Assembly: GCF_003852525.1 (NCBI RefSeq)
Contig: NZ_QAJL01000002.1
Coordinates: forward strand, 116,403 to 180,402
Source of the DNA: Pedobacter sp. KBW06
GTDB lineage: Bacteria > Bacteroidota > Bacteroidia > Sphingobacteriales > Sphingobacteriaceae
Reading direction: 5' to 3'
DNA: 64,000 nucleotides
Position 1 is the stretch's first letter. The number at the start of each line of letters is the position of its first letter. Positions 26,880 to 34,232 of this stretch are shown one piece after another. The notes below the pieces were generated by a model. That model ran no database searches and was not told the origin of the DNA. It saw only the letters and a program-made list of their open reading frames with translations. The position numbers were made by a program, and so were the translations under genes.

Positions 26880-27515
26880 ATGTATAAAAAGGCAATCTCA
26901 TTCTATAAAACAAGCTGGCCCGGGTTAATATTAGTCGTAATATTTTCCTTTACTTTCATTTTTGGCTTTCTCAAAGCCTCATTTCCAGAAACTTTTTATG
27001 AAAAGGCGAGCGGAAAAATTGATACGGCCATTATTGGAATCGGTTATTATCAGAACAACCATACGGTGGCACTGAAGCTGGACTCCGGCAATCTGACCCT
27101 GCGTCAAAGCTATCCCCTATGGTGGTATGCGCCACACCCTAAAGCCGCAGACCTGAAATCTGGGAAACAGGTATCTGTTTTAATGAAAAAATCTACAGGC
27201 AGCTTTTTTGGAATCAAAGCAGATGGAAAGGTCATTCAACCCGCCTGGTTTGATATTTTAACGGATTACTTCAACTCCCCTTCCGTATTAGTGGTCATGA
27301 TCGGTTGTTTCCTTCTGATCAGCATTTATCATTATATGGAGGTGGTTAAAAATGTCTATCTATGGATGCCTTATGGCCTGGGGATTCTGGCATTAACGGT
27401 TTTCTGGGGCTACCTGAATGTAATTATTTTTACGATCCTTGTTCTGGTAGTGGTCAAATATATCCTGAAGAAAAGAAAGGCACAACAACTCAGCAATCAG
27501 CCAGCCATTGACTGA
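26880..27515 (+). CDS. Membrane protein of unknown function
   Basis: The 211-residue protein (start ATG 26880; the frame is open from 26835 but the extra residues fall in the promoter region) has one N-terminal membrane segment (GLILVVIFSFTFIFGFLKAS), a 90-residue extracytoplasmic part with alternating strands (IDTAIIGIGYYQNNHTVALK and KSGKQVSVLMKKSTGSFFGI), and two or three C-terminal segments (VLVVMIGCFLLISIYHYM and GLGILALTVFWGYLNVIIF). The central part resembles the small beta domain of DUF3592-type proteins, which is a guess by pattern. It is monocistronic and divergent from the sigma gene. Confidence 0.75.
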   Translation: MYKKAISFYKTSWPGLILVVIFSFTFIFGFLKASFPETFYEKASGKIDTAIIGIGYYQNNHTVALKLDSGNLTLRQSYPLWWYAPHPKAADLKSGKQVSVLMKKSTGSFFGIKADGKVIQPAWFDILTDYFNSPSVLVVMIGCFLLISIYHYMEVVKNVYLWMPYGLGILALTVFWGYLNVIIFTILVLVVVKYILKKRKAQQLSNQPAID

Positions 27516-27534
27516 TCCTGTTTATTGATGGTTA

Positions 27535-27575
27535 AAAAGTACATATGAAAGTATTTTTCTCCCATATGTACTTTT
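27535..27575. terminator. Bidirectional terminator
   Basis: AAAAGTACATATG (27535-27547) pairs perfectly with CATATGTACTTTT (27563-27575) over a 15-base loop between two convergent genes. Confidence 0.85.
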
Positions 27576-27604
27576 CATCAGTTAATGATTATGGCCGTTA
27601 ACAG

Positions 27605-28240
27605 TTAATGGGCATGACCGCCTGCAGCTACCGGATGCAGCTCAAACTTCAAGTCCAGGTCATTGGCTCCGGCAAATCTGCTGGCAAAATTTACATCGCT
27701 CCAGTCAGCGGCAGTGATGTTCGCTTTCACCCCTGGGTTAAGGTGACGCAGCACATAGCGGAAAGTAAATCCTTCAGATGCTTTATCAACGGTCAGATAT
27801 CCGGTTACGCCTACGTTCACCTTTTTATTGTCTTTATCCCGGTCTGCATAAGCATAGGTTAAAACTCCGGCAGGTGCACCCAGAATAAAGGCCTGATGAA
27901 TGTCGTGCTTGCTTAAAAACTCCTGCTGCATTTCCCGGTTGGCAAAGTCAAATGATTTCAGGGTTAATTTATAGGTCTTGCCTGCGGTCAGGTGCATATG
28001 TGTTCCTACAGGTGCCAGGCCTTTGCTATCAAAAGAAATGGTTTCAGGTTTCGCGTCAGGGATGGGATTGTAATGGAAGTGGTCACCATGGGCTTCACGT
28101 TCCACTTCCAGGAAAGTAAGCGTTGCTTTTCCAATTTCTTCTTCCGGTATTTCCGGTTTTGGATCCTTCTTACAGGCGTTAAAAGTTAATGCAATTATTG
28201 CAACTAAAACAGCTAATGAGTAATGACGTAATTTGTTCAT
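27605..28240 (-). CDS. His-rich lipoprotein of a probable zinc-uptake locus
   Basis: The 211-residue lipoprotein has signal MNKLRHYSLAVLVAIIALTF with lipobox NAC followed by KKDPKPE. It contains several His clusters that could bind metal: EREAHGDHFHYNP near residue 50, THMHL near 80, and the C-terminal GGHAH. It lies 26 bases downstream of a ZnuD-like TonB receptor gene on the same strand. I infer a surface or periplasmic metal-binding partner of that receptor. The mature fold seems beta-rich, with no enzyme motif. Confidence 0.8.
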   Translation of the reverse strand: MNKLRHYSLAVLVAIIALTFNACKKDPKPEIPEEEIGKATLTFLEVEREAHGDHFHYNPIPDAKPETISFDSKGLAPVGTHMHLTAGKTYKLTLKSFDFANREMQQEFLSKHDIHQAFILGAPAGVLTYAYADRDKDNKKVNVGVTGYLTVDKASEGFTFRYVLRHLNPGVKANITAADWSDVNFASRFAGANDLDLKFELHPVAAGGHAH

Positions 28241-28266
28241 GTTTGTAATTTATTATTTGTAAGCAA

Positions 28267-30366
28267 TTAAAATTTATAGGCTAAACGAAGCGTAATATTT
28301 CGTCCCATATCATGGGTATAATACCGGTAGCGGTTCATATAATCTTTGTAAGCAGTATTGAAAAGGTTATCAACGGTCAGATTTAAGCCCAATTCCCGGG
28401 CTGCAAATTTGAATCGGGCCCCTGCCCCCAGCTGCACCAGCTGATAGCCCGGAGGAGGAGCTGCATAATCACTTTCCGGTTCATACCGGGTTTGCCTCCT
28501 CACCATGCTATGTCCCAGTTGTAAATACGCTGTATTTTGCTGGTCAGGGTTCAGCTCAAATTTCAGGGAATGCGTGACTCTGTCTGAGGGAATATAGGGA
28601 AGGTATTTATCTTCGCTCAGGTCTCTGGCCCGAACAAAGGAGGCATTTAGCTGATAAGATAAATGAGGAAGGAACTCGTAAGTGCCGGATAAGTCGGCAC
28701 CTGTAAACAAGGCGTTGGTTTGCCCGTACCTGAATATCGGATAGGTGCCCGCGATGGTTTGGCGGAAATTGCCATCCGGCCTGGTATAGATATAATTGTG
28801 GAGGTATTGGGCGTAAACATCCAGATTAAAAGAGAAATCAGAAGAAATACGTCTGATGGAACTCACCCATTTATAGCCTTGTTCCGCTTTGATGTCGGCA
28901 TTTCCGATTTCAAACAAACCAGCACCATGATGTAATCCGTTGCTAAATAATTCATTTGCCGTTGGTGCTCTCCAGGCAAGGCCGACATTCGAAGATAAAT
29001 GCCATTTGGGATTGATTTTCCATAATGCACCAGCAGATCCGGTTACATTATGAAAACGACGTTGTCCACCATACGATTCGGATTGTTCGTACTGATATCT
29101 GAATCCTGCAGCTTCAAATGTTTTAAAATCGTAACGGATTCCTGCTTCAAATTCAAAAGCCTTTCCGGTCCAGCGCTGCATCAAAAATACGCCCGATGTA
29201 AAGCTGTCATAATTTGGAATAAAGGTATTGGCCAGTGTTCCCGGAATATTGTTATTGACCTGAACAAGTCCATTAAATCCATACAGGCGCTTAGCACCAT
29301 TTTCCAGCTGTTGTTCGAAACTCAGGTCTAAGGTATGGGTATGGAGTACCAGATCTGTGATCGGTAAAGCCTCGCGGTCTCCACGCCGGAAATCAAACTC
29401 TTTTCTGTGATTCCGCTGATAACCATAAACCACAGACAGTGATTTTCCTTCCTTCAAATCGTAATTGGCTTTTAGCTTCATCAGGTCATGGAAGATCTTT
29501 TGTCTCGGAGCAGTGATGCGGTAGGTAAAATCATATGATTCCAAAGGCCGTCCATGGGCAATTCTGGATTCAATATCCTCCTTTGTGCCTACATGTGCAC
29601 TGTATAAAATTCCCAGTTCGGTACTGAACCGGCTATAAAAGGCTTCGTAACTTGAATTTGCAGTGGTATAGCCCAATGCAGCCGAATAATTGAGTTCGTT
29701 AACTCCTGTATTTCCCAGGTAATAATCAGCAGTCCGGATATTTCCGGCTTTCTTTAACGTTCCCTGAATCCTCCAGCCAAATCCAGGCAATGCTTTCAGT
29801 CCGCCGTTCAGCATTGCGGAAGCCGTACCAGCTCTTCCGTTCGAAGCGCCGGTTAGGTTTACAGTTCCTCCAATCCCTTCGGAAACGGGCAAAACAGGTG
29901 GTTCTACAATCACCACACCTGCCAGTGCTTCTGCACCATACCTCACAGATTCAGCTCCTTTGATCACCTGTATGCGTGTTGCGATAGCCGGGTCAATTTC
30001 CGGCGCATGTTCTGCTCCCCATTGCTGCCCTTCCAGTCTGATTCCATTATTCAGGATCAGGATTCGGTTGCTGTGCAATCCATGGATCACAGGTTTGGAA
30101 ATGGTAGCCCCTGATTTCAGTATGCTTACTCCCGAAACAGCCGTTAAGGTCTCGGCCAGCGTCCCTCCCTTGGAAAGTTCCAGGTCTCTTTGGCTCAATG
30201 TGCTGGAAATACTGGTTTTAGGCAGTTGTTTTTGCCCTCCTTTTACCCCGACCTCTTTCAGCCGAATCACCGCAGGTTTCGACAAGGTATCCGGAGTTTT
30301 TTGCGCATAGGAATCACCCGCGCATAAATACAGGGCAAAAGGGATTAAAAATAATCTCTTTAACAT
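28267..30366 (-). CDS. TonB-dependent receptor, ZnuD-like (zinc or other metal)
   Basis: The 699-residue protein has a signal peptide ending SYAQ, a plug domain (about 45-165: LSKGGTLAETLTAVSGVSIL and VIHGLHSNRILILNNGIRLE) and a barrel ending in RNITLRLAYKF. HGLHSNRI and EGQQWGAEHAPEID, plus the barrel segment RNHRKEFDFRRGDREALPIT, are features of the ZnuD-type receptors that take up zinc. It has no STN or carboxypeptidase domain. Neighbouring genes code for His-rich proteins, and a palindrome overlaps the start of the first gene. This agrees with metal import. Copper or another metal remains possible. Confidence 0.85.
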   Translation of the reverse strand: MLKRLFLIPFALYLCAGDSYAQKTPDTLSKPAVIRLKEVGVKGGQKQLPKTSISSTLSQRDLELSKGGTLAETLTAVSGVSILKSGATISKPVIHGLHSNRILILNNGIRLEGQQWGAEHAPEIDPAIATRIQVIKGAESVRYGAEALAGVVIVEPPVLPVSEGIGGTVNLTGASNGRAGTASAMLNGGLKALPGFGWRIQGTLKKAGNIRTADYYLGNTGVNELNYSAALGYTTANSSYEAFYSRFSTELGILYSAHVGTKEDIESRIAHGRPLESYDFTYRITAPRQKIFHDLMKLKANYDLKEGKSLSVVYGYQRNHRKEFDFRRGDREALPITDLVLHTHTLDLSFEQQLENGAKRLYGFNGLVQVNNNIPGTLANTFIPNYDSFTSGVFLMQRWTGKAFEFEAGIRYDFKTFEAAGFRYQYEQSESYGGQRRFHNVTGSAGALWKINPKWHLSSNVGLAWRAPTANELFSNGLHHGAGLFEIGNADIKAEQGYKWVSSIRRISSDFSFNLDVYAQYLHNYIYTRPDGNFRQTIAGTYPIFRYGQTNALFTGADLSGTYEFLPHLSYQLNASFVRARDLSEDKYLPYIPSDRVTHSLKFELNPDQQNTAYLQLGHSMVRRQTRYEPESDYAAPPPGYQLVQLGAGARFKFAARELGLNLTVDNLFNTAYKDYMNRYRYYTHDMGRNITLRLAYKF

Positions 30367-30392
30367 AGATAAAAATTAAAAATGAAATGATG

Positions 30393-30412
30393 ATGCGTTG
30401 GATACAACGCAT
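30393..30412 (-). promoter_or_regulatory. Intercistronic hairpin in the metal locus
   Basis: ATGCGTTG-GATA-CAACGCAT is a perfect 8-bp stem with a four-base loop in the 60-base gap between the small His-rich protein gene and the receptor gene. There is an A/T-rich tail on the minus strand. It could act as a partial terminator or a processing site. Confidence 0.45.
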
Positions 30413-30426
30413 AGAAAGATAAAAAC

Positions 30427-30774
30427 CTAAGCTAAAGCCGGGGGACCCCGGTTGATCCGGCCAACTATCGGTAAACTAAACAGCCCTTCATCAGCAATAG
30501 CTTCAAACCGAAGCCGGGCTGCATCCGGATCTCCTAAGAAAACTGAAGTAATGGGAATTAAGGGGATGGGCTGATGTTTGTTCAGCAGCTGACAGACGTT
30601 ACATTTGACGTGGTTGGTGCTCAATTTATCATGGCCATCAGGTCTCAGCTCCAGACCTTCACTATGATGGTGATGCATTTCTAAAACAGGCATCCCGGAA
30701 AAAACAGCAACCATCAGAAAGAGGAGCAATCTCTTTGCTAACAATAAAAACAGCTCTTTTCTTCCTTTTACCAC
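30427..30774 (-). CDS. Small exported His/Cys protein at the head of the metal locus
   Basis: The frame gives up to 115 residues. It opens with GTG 30774, but that codon lies inside a palindrome with a likely -7 element, so translation may start at TTG 30744 or ATG 30714. The N-terminus has AKRLLLFLMVAVFSGMPVLE, then EMHHHHSEG, and later HDKLSTNHVKCNVCQLLNKH. This is like the DUF2946-type small proteins that accompany metal receptors, with a signal anchor, His run and CxxC. I infer metal binding. It lies 60 bases before the ZnuD-like receptor gene. Confidence 0.65.
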   Translation of the reverse strand: MVKGRKELFLLLAKRLLLFLMVAVFSGMPVLEMHHHHSEGLELRPDGHDKLSTNHVKCNVCQLLNKHQPIPLIPITSVFLGDPDAARLRFEAIADEGLFSLPIVGRINRGPPALA

Positions 30775-30789
30775 GCAACAAAGTTGCGT
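30773..30789. promoter_or_regulatory. Palindromic operator candidate of the metal locus
   Basis: ACGCAAC-AAA-GTTGCGT is a perfect 7-3-7 inverted repeat. On the minus strand it contains CAACTTTG, one base off the -7 consensus, so a bound protein would block the promoter. The form suits a Fur-family (Zur-like) metal repressor, but I cannot compare it with a published consensus here. Confidence 0.5.
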
Positions 30790-30945
30790 TTTATTTTCTT
30801 AATTTCCCACCTGCCTCCCGATTATTTTTGGATCTGAAGGTCGTTATTGAACCTGCGGGCACGTAACTTCCTCATTGTAACAATATAAGCCGACTGCTAT
30901 CTTAATTAAATAAAAGCTTTATGCCATTAAAAGATCAGGGCTACT

Positions 30946-31584
30946 ATGTTAAATTTTGAACGATTCAAAAAGTTATACGCGGGGCACCTTGTGCTTGAAA
31001 TTGATAAAATGACCATTGATTCCGGGATTTACTGGCTGAAAGGCGCAAACGGATCAGGAAAAAGCACCTTGTTAAAAGCCATAGCCGGTCTGCTTTCTTT
31101 TGAAGGACAGATCAGCCTTGCTCCGGGGACAGACCTGAAAAAGCAAAGTGTGGCTTATCGGAAAGTTGTCAATTTTGCGGAGGCCGAGCCAGTCTTCCCG
31201 GAGTTTCTGACCGGACAGGAAATGATCCGGATGTTTGTCAGCGCCAAAGCTGGCCAGCCGGGACAAGAGCAGCATTACCTGGAAAGCATGCAAATGCAGC
31301 ACTATATACAGCAACCCATCAGTACTTATTCCAGCGGAATGCTGAAGAAATTATCGCTCGTTCTCGCTTTCATGGGCCAGCCTGAACTGATCTTGCTGGA
31401 CGAACCCCTGATTACCATTGACAGCGATTCCCTCCAGGTCCTTTACTCCTGGATCGTAGAAAAACATCAAAAGAATGGAACAAGTTTTCTATTGGCTTCT
31501 CATCAGGCACTGGAACACGAAAGCCTTTCCAAAGCACAGGTATTACGGGTAGAAAACCGGACTTTAAAAGCCATTGCCAAATGA
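30946..31584 (+). CDS. ABC transporter ATP-binding protein
   Basis: The 212-residue nucleotide-binding subunit shows Walker A GANGSGKST (about 34-42), an ABC signature STYSSGMLKKLSL (around 125), Walker B LILLDEP and the switch His in LLASHQALEH. It is short but complete. The stop overlaps the start of the permease gene (ATGA at 31581-31584), so the subunits are translationally coupled. Together they resemble Bacteroidota ABC-2-type exporters of unknown cargo. It is divergent from the metal locus. Confidence 0.93.
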   Translation: MLNFERFKKLYAGHLVLEIDKMTIDSGIYWLKGANGSGKSTLLKAIAGLLSFEGQISLAPGTDLKKQSVAYRKVVNFAEAEPVFPEFLTGQEMIRMFVSAKAGQPGQEQHYLESMQMQHYIQQPISTYSSGMLKKLSLVLAFMGQPELILLDEPLITIDSDSLQVLYSWIVEKHQKNGTSFLLASHQALEHESLSKAQVLRVENRTLKAIAK

Positions 31585-32693
31585 CCGCATCCTTAACGCA
31601 ACTGCTGATAAAAACCCTCTCCAGAGGGTTCTTTCGTGTACATTCCGGAATGCTGCTGTTTTTATTTGTTGCAGTTTTCAGCTATTGTTTCTTTATCCTG
31701 ACAGCAGGAACGATCAGGCCAGACGAGGCATTGGTATTCAACATTATTTTCCTGCTCAGCTTTGCGAGTGCCCCAATTATGATGATCCTCGTCTTTATTG
31801 TCTGGCTGGTCTATACGATAAAAAGCTGGCAATATGTAGCCGCACAACTGCGCATGGATCAATATCAGTTCCTTTTTTACAGCAGTACTGCCCTCAGTAA
31901 AAGAAAACAATTCAAAAGCTGGTTTTTCGCACAATTGTTCATTTCCATTCCCCTAATCGTTTATGGATTATTCAGTGTGGTTGCAGGTGTCCTTTATGGA
32001 CATTACCTGATTCCTGTGCTGATCGTCATTTACCTGCTGTTTTTAAATGGCCTCAGTGCATTTCTTTATCTTCAGCTGATGAACCGTATTATGCGGAACG
32101 AGGAATCCACAGTATTAAATAAACTGACGAACAGCTGGAAAAAGCCATTTCCGCTTTTGTTTCTTTATGACATCATACATCGGAAGAAACTGGCCTTTTT
32201 AATCACCAAATTACTCTGCTGGGCGATTTTATCAGGCGTATTTTTACTTTTTGCGGAACTAAGAAACGACCTCAGGATTGCAGGTATGGCGATATTGGGT
32301 GTCGCGGTTGCCCATACCCTCCTGATCTACCAGGGGCAGCGCTTTGAGGCTCAGTATTTAAGCTTTTCTAAGAATTTCCCTTATTCCAGAAACCGGCTTT
32401 ATGTACAACTCGTTCTGCTGTATGTTTTGCTTTTATTGCCAGAAGGAACCTGGTTATTCCTTCGTTTTGATGCGATAACCGCATCAGGGCTGTTACTTAT
32501 AATGCTAAGTGTTACGCTATTGTTTCGCAGCCTGCTGTATTGGCTCGGACTCCATATGAACAGCTACCTGCACTGGGTCTTTGGGCTTTTTATGCTGTTC
32601 TTCTGGATCATTATGTTTCAGTGGGTCTGGATTCTTATTCCCGTAAACTTCCTTTTATCCTATGCCTTGTTTTTCAGAAATTATTACCGGTAA
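31581..32693 (+). CDS. ABC transporter permease with about ten membrane segments
   Basis: The 370-residue integral membrane protein has segments at about 25-50, 58-85, 115-145, 150-170, and six more toward the C-terminus. It overlaps the ATPase gene by four bases. There is no large periplasmic domain and no clear family motif. I assign the permease role from the gene context. The cargo is unknown. It ends before a plus-strand terminator at 32784-32810. Confidence 0.8.
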   Translation: MTASLTQLLIKTLSRGFFRVHSGMLLFLFVAVFSYCFFILTAGTIRPDEALVFNIIFLLSFASAPIMMILVFIVWLVYTIKSWQYVAAQLRMDQYQFLFYSSTALSKRKQFKSWFFAQLFISIPLIVYGLFSVVAGVLYGHYLIPVLIVIYLLFLNGLSAFLYLQLMNRIMRNEESTVLNKLTNSWKKPFPLLFLYDIIHRKKLAFLITKLLCWAILSGVFLLFAELRNDLRIAGMAILGVAVAHTLLIYQGQRFEAQYLSFSKNFPYSRNRLYVQLVLLYVLLLLPEGTWLFLRFDAITASGLLLIMLSVTLLFRSLLYWLGLHMNSYLHWVFGLFMLFFWIIMFQWVWILIPVNFLLSYALFFRNYYR

Positions 32694-32718
32694 AATAGGA
32701 TTTCAGCAGCCATCAATA

Positions 32719-32991
32719 TTAGCTTAAATAGCCGTAAAGTTCGTAAGCGATGGCACAAAGCAGGCAAAAACCCATTTCAAAAAACAAGAGCCCGGAGGCG
32801 CTCTTTTTATAGCCAAAGAACAAAATTATTCCTATAAACAGAAGTAATAGTCCGCTAAAAAAAACTTGAATATATCCTTGGAAAGGAAAAATTTCCTCTG
32901 GCCATATAAAAAATAAGATGACCGGAATAACCAGGAAAATCCCTATGCCGTATATAACTTTTAAACCAGCTCCTTTTATCGTTTATAACAT
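32719..32991 (-). pseudogene. Small three-helix membrane-protein gene with a stop at codon 3
   Basis: On the minus strand ATG 32991 is followed by TTA and then an in-frame TAA, after which 87 codons run without a stop to TAA at 32719. The continued sequence is a convincing membrane protein: LKVIYGIGIFLVIPVILFFI, then IQVFFSGLLLLFIGIILFFG, then GLLFFEMGFCLLCAIAYELY. A single change from CAA to TAA would create the break. After the stop, no ATG, GTG or TTG occurs before the first helix. It may be a broken gene, use a rare start (ATA), or be a sequencing error. Its last third contains the plus-strand terminator of the ABC pair. Confidence 0.6.
32784..32810 (+). terminator. Terminator of the ABC transporter operon
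   Basis: AAGAGC (32786-32791) pairs with GCTCTT (32800-32805), followed by TTT and AT. It lies 91 bases after the permease stop, within the minus-strand small membrane-protein frame. Confidence 0.65.
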
Positions 32992-33118
32992 AAATATTTA
33001 TACAATTAATTCTATTTAAATTGAATCATCAAGCCCCCGCAACTTATTGATTTGGAAGTGTTTTGCAATTAATGTAATTTTGTAACCTGCTAAAGGGGAA
33101 ATAAAAAGCAACACATAC

Positions 33119-33739
33119 ATGAGGAGTAGGAAAGAGAAAATGCCTGTATTTATACAGGCGATGTACGGTACTGTGATTGGTTTAAGCTTTTTTCAACTGG
33201 CACTTAAAACTCCTGTTCAACTGGACATCATCAGTTCCGCCGCAACTTTAACCAATTTTTTAACCAGTACTTCTTTCTTCCGTTTGTTGTTTTTAGTCTT
33301 GACGGCCCTTCTGGTTGCACAGGAATGGGTTGCCCAGGAGCAGACAAAGAAATCAAAACGCCCGTATTACTGGCACTATATCCCACAATTTCTTGCCCTG
33401 TTTTGTCTGTCCCAGATGTTTGCCGCCCTGGAAACGCTTCAGCTTAAATATTGGTATGCCAATGCGCTCGGCTATACATTATGTAATGTTTTTGGCTTTT
33501 TTCTCAGCAATAAGGAAACCCATAAAACCACCAATCTCCTTCAATATTTAAGGTACCTGATCCAGGTATTCCTGCTGGAAATCTTCTTTTTTATTATTCC
33601 GGCAGATTTCATCTGGCCTTTCCACCTGATTGCTTTTTTAGTAACGGCTTATGTGCTCGTCTTTATCTGGTGGCTGTGTAAAGTCCTTACTTTGTATTTT
33701 CAGCTAAAGGATAGCCCTTATCAATCCAGTCCGTCTTAA
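33119..33739 (+). CDS. Membrane protein of unknown function
   Basis: The 206-residue protein has a basic start (MRSRKEKM) and about six hydrophobic segments, including FIQAMYGTVIGLSFFQLALK, FFRLLFLVLTALLVAQE, YIPQFLALFCLSQMFAAL and two at the C-terminus (YLIQVFLLEIFFFIIPADFI and LIAFLVTAYVLVFIWWLC). No family motif is recognised. The C-terminal 53 bases overlap the end of the convergent rhodanese-like gene, so the two mRNAs are complementary there. The 425-base gap upstream holds the broken small membrane-protein gene and this gene's promoter. Confidence 0.7.
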   Translation: MRSRKEKMPVFIQAMYGTVIGLSFFQLALKTPVQLDIISSAATLTNFLTSTSFFRLLFLVLTALLVAQEWVAQEQTKKSKRPYYWHYIPQFLALFCLSQMFAALETLQLKYWYANALGYTLCNVFGFFLSNKETHKTTNLLQYLRYLIQVFLLEIFFFIIPADFIWPFHLIAFLVTAYVLVFIWWLCKVLTLYFQLKDSPYQSSPS

Positions 33740-34160
33740 CATTTACCGGTAATTCCAATAACTTCGCATTCTTAAACTTCAGGTCGTTGAGCAGCTGAAA
33801 TGCAGGTCTGATGTTCGGACATTTATCCATCGGGCAACAGCCACAATAAACCACCAATGCCGTATTTACAGGAACTCCTTTTAACACTTGTGCGAATTTC
33901 TTCAGGTTTTCCTTTTCGCTGGCGGCACCCATATTTACCGCCCCTTTAATGTTCTGGACCACACCGATATTATAAATCTTAACTTTCTGTCCTCCACGGA
34001 TCATTTTAACCAGGGTCTCAGGTTTCATCAACTGGCTGCTTGTCCAGGTATTTTTCTGTAAAGTAGCTCCTGCAGAAGGGAGTACCTGTGCTTGTGAAAA
34101 GCCAAATATGCTGACCATTAACAGGGTCAGAAGTGTGGTACGAAAGGTAGTATGGTTCAT
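33687..34160 (-). CDS. Exported rhodanese-like protein
   Basis: The 157-residue protein has a signal peptide ending SQAQ (about residue 25) and a rhodanese-like fold. The active-site region VVYCGCCPMDKCPNIRPAFQ carries CGCCPMDKC instead of the usual C(R/K)xGxR loop, so sulfur transfer is uncertain and metal or thiol chemistry is possible. The gene is preceded by a -7-like TATGTTTA (34199-34192), and a stem CCGGA/TCCGG (34202-34215) separates it from the permease gene 72 bases upstream. Its 3' end overlaps a gene on the other strand. Confidence 0.8.
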   Translation of the reverse strand: MNHTTFRTTLLTLLMVSIFGFSQAQVLPSAGATLQKNTWTSSQLMKPETLVKMIRGGQKVKIYNIGVVQNIKGAVNMGAASEKENLKKFAQVLKGVPVNTALVVYCGCCPMDKCPNIRPAFQLLNDLKFKNAKLLELPVNVKTDWIDKGYPLAENTK

Positions 34161-34232
34161 ATGTTCTAAATAATTCTGTAGTGCAGCAAGTTAAACATAA
34201 GCCGGAAAACTCCGGAAAGATCAACACATTCT

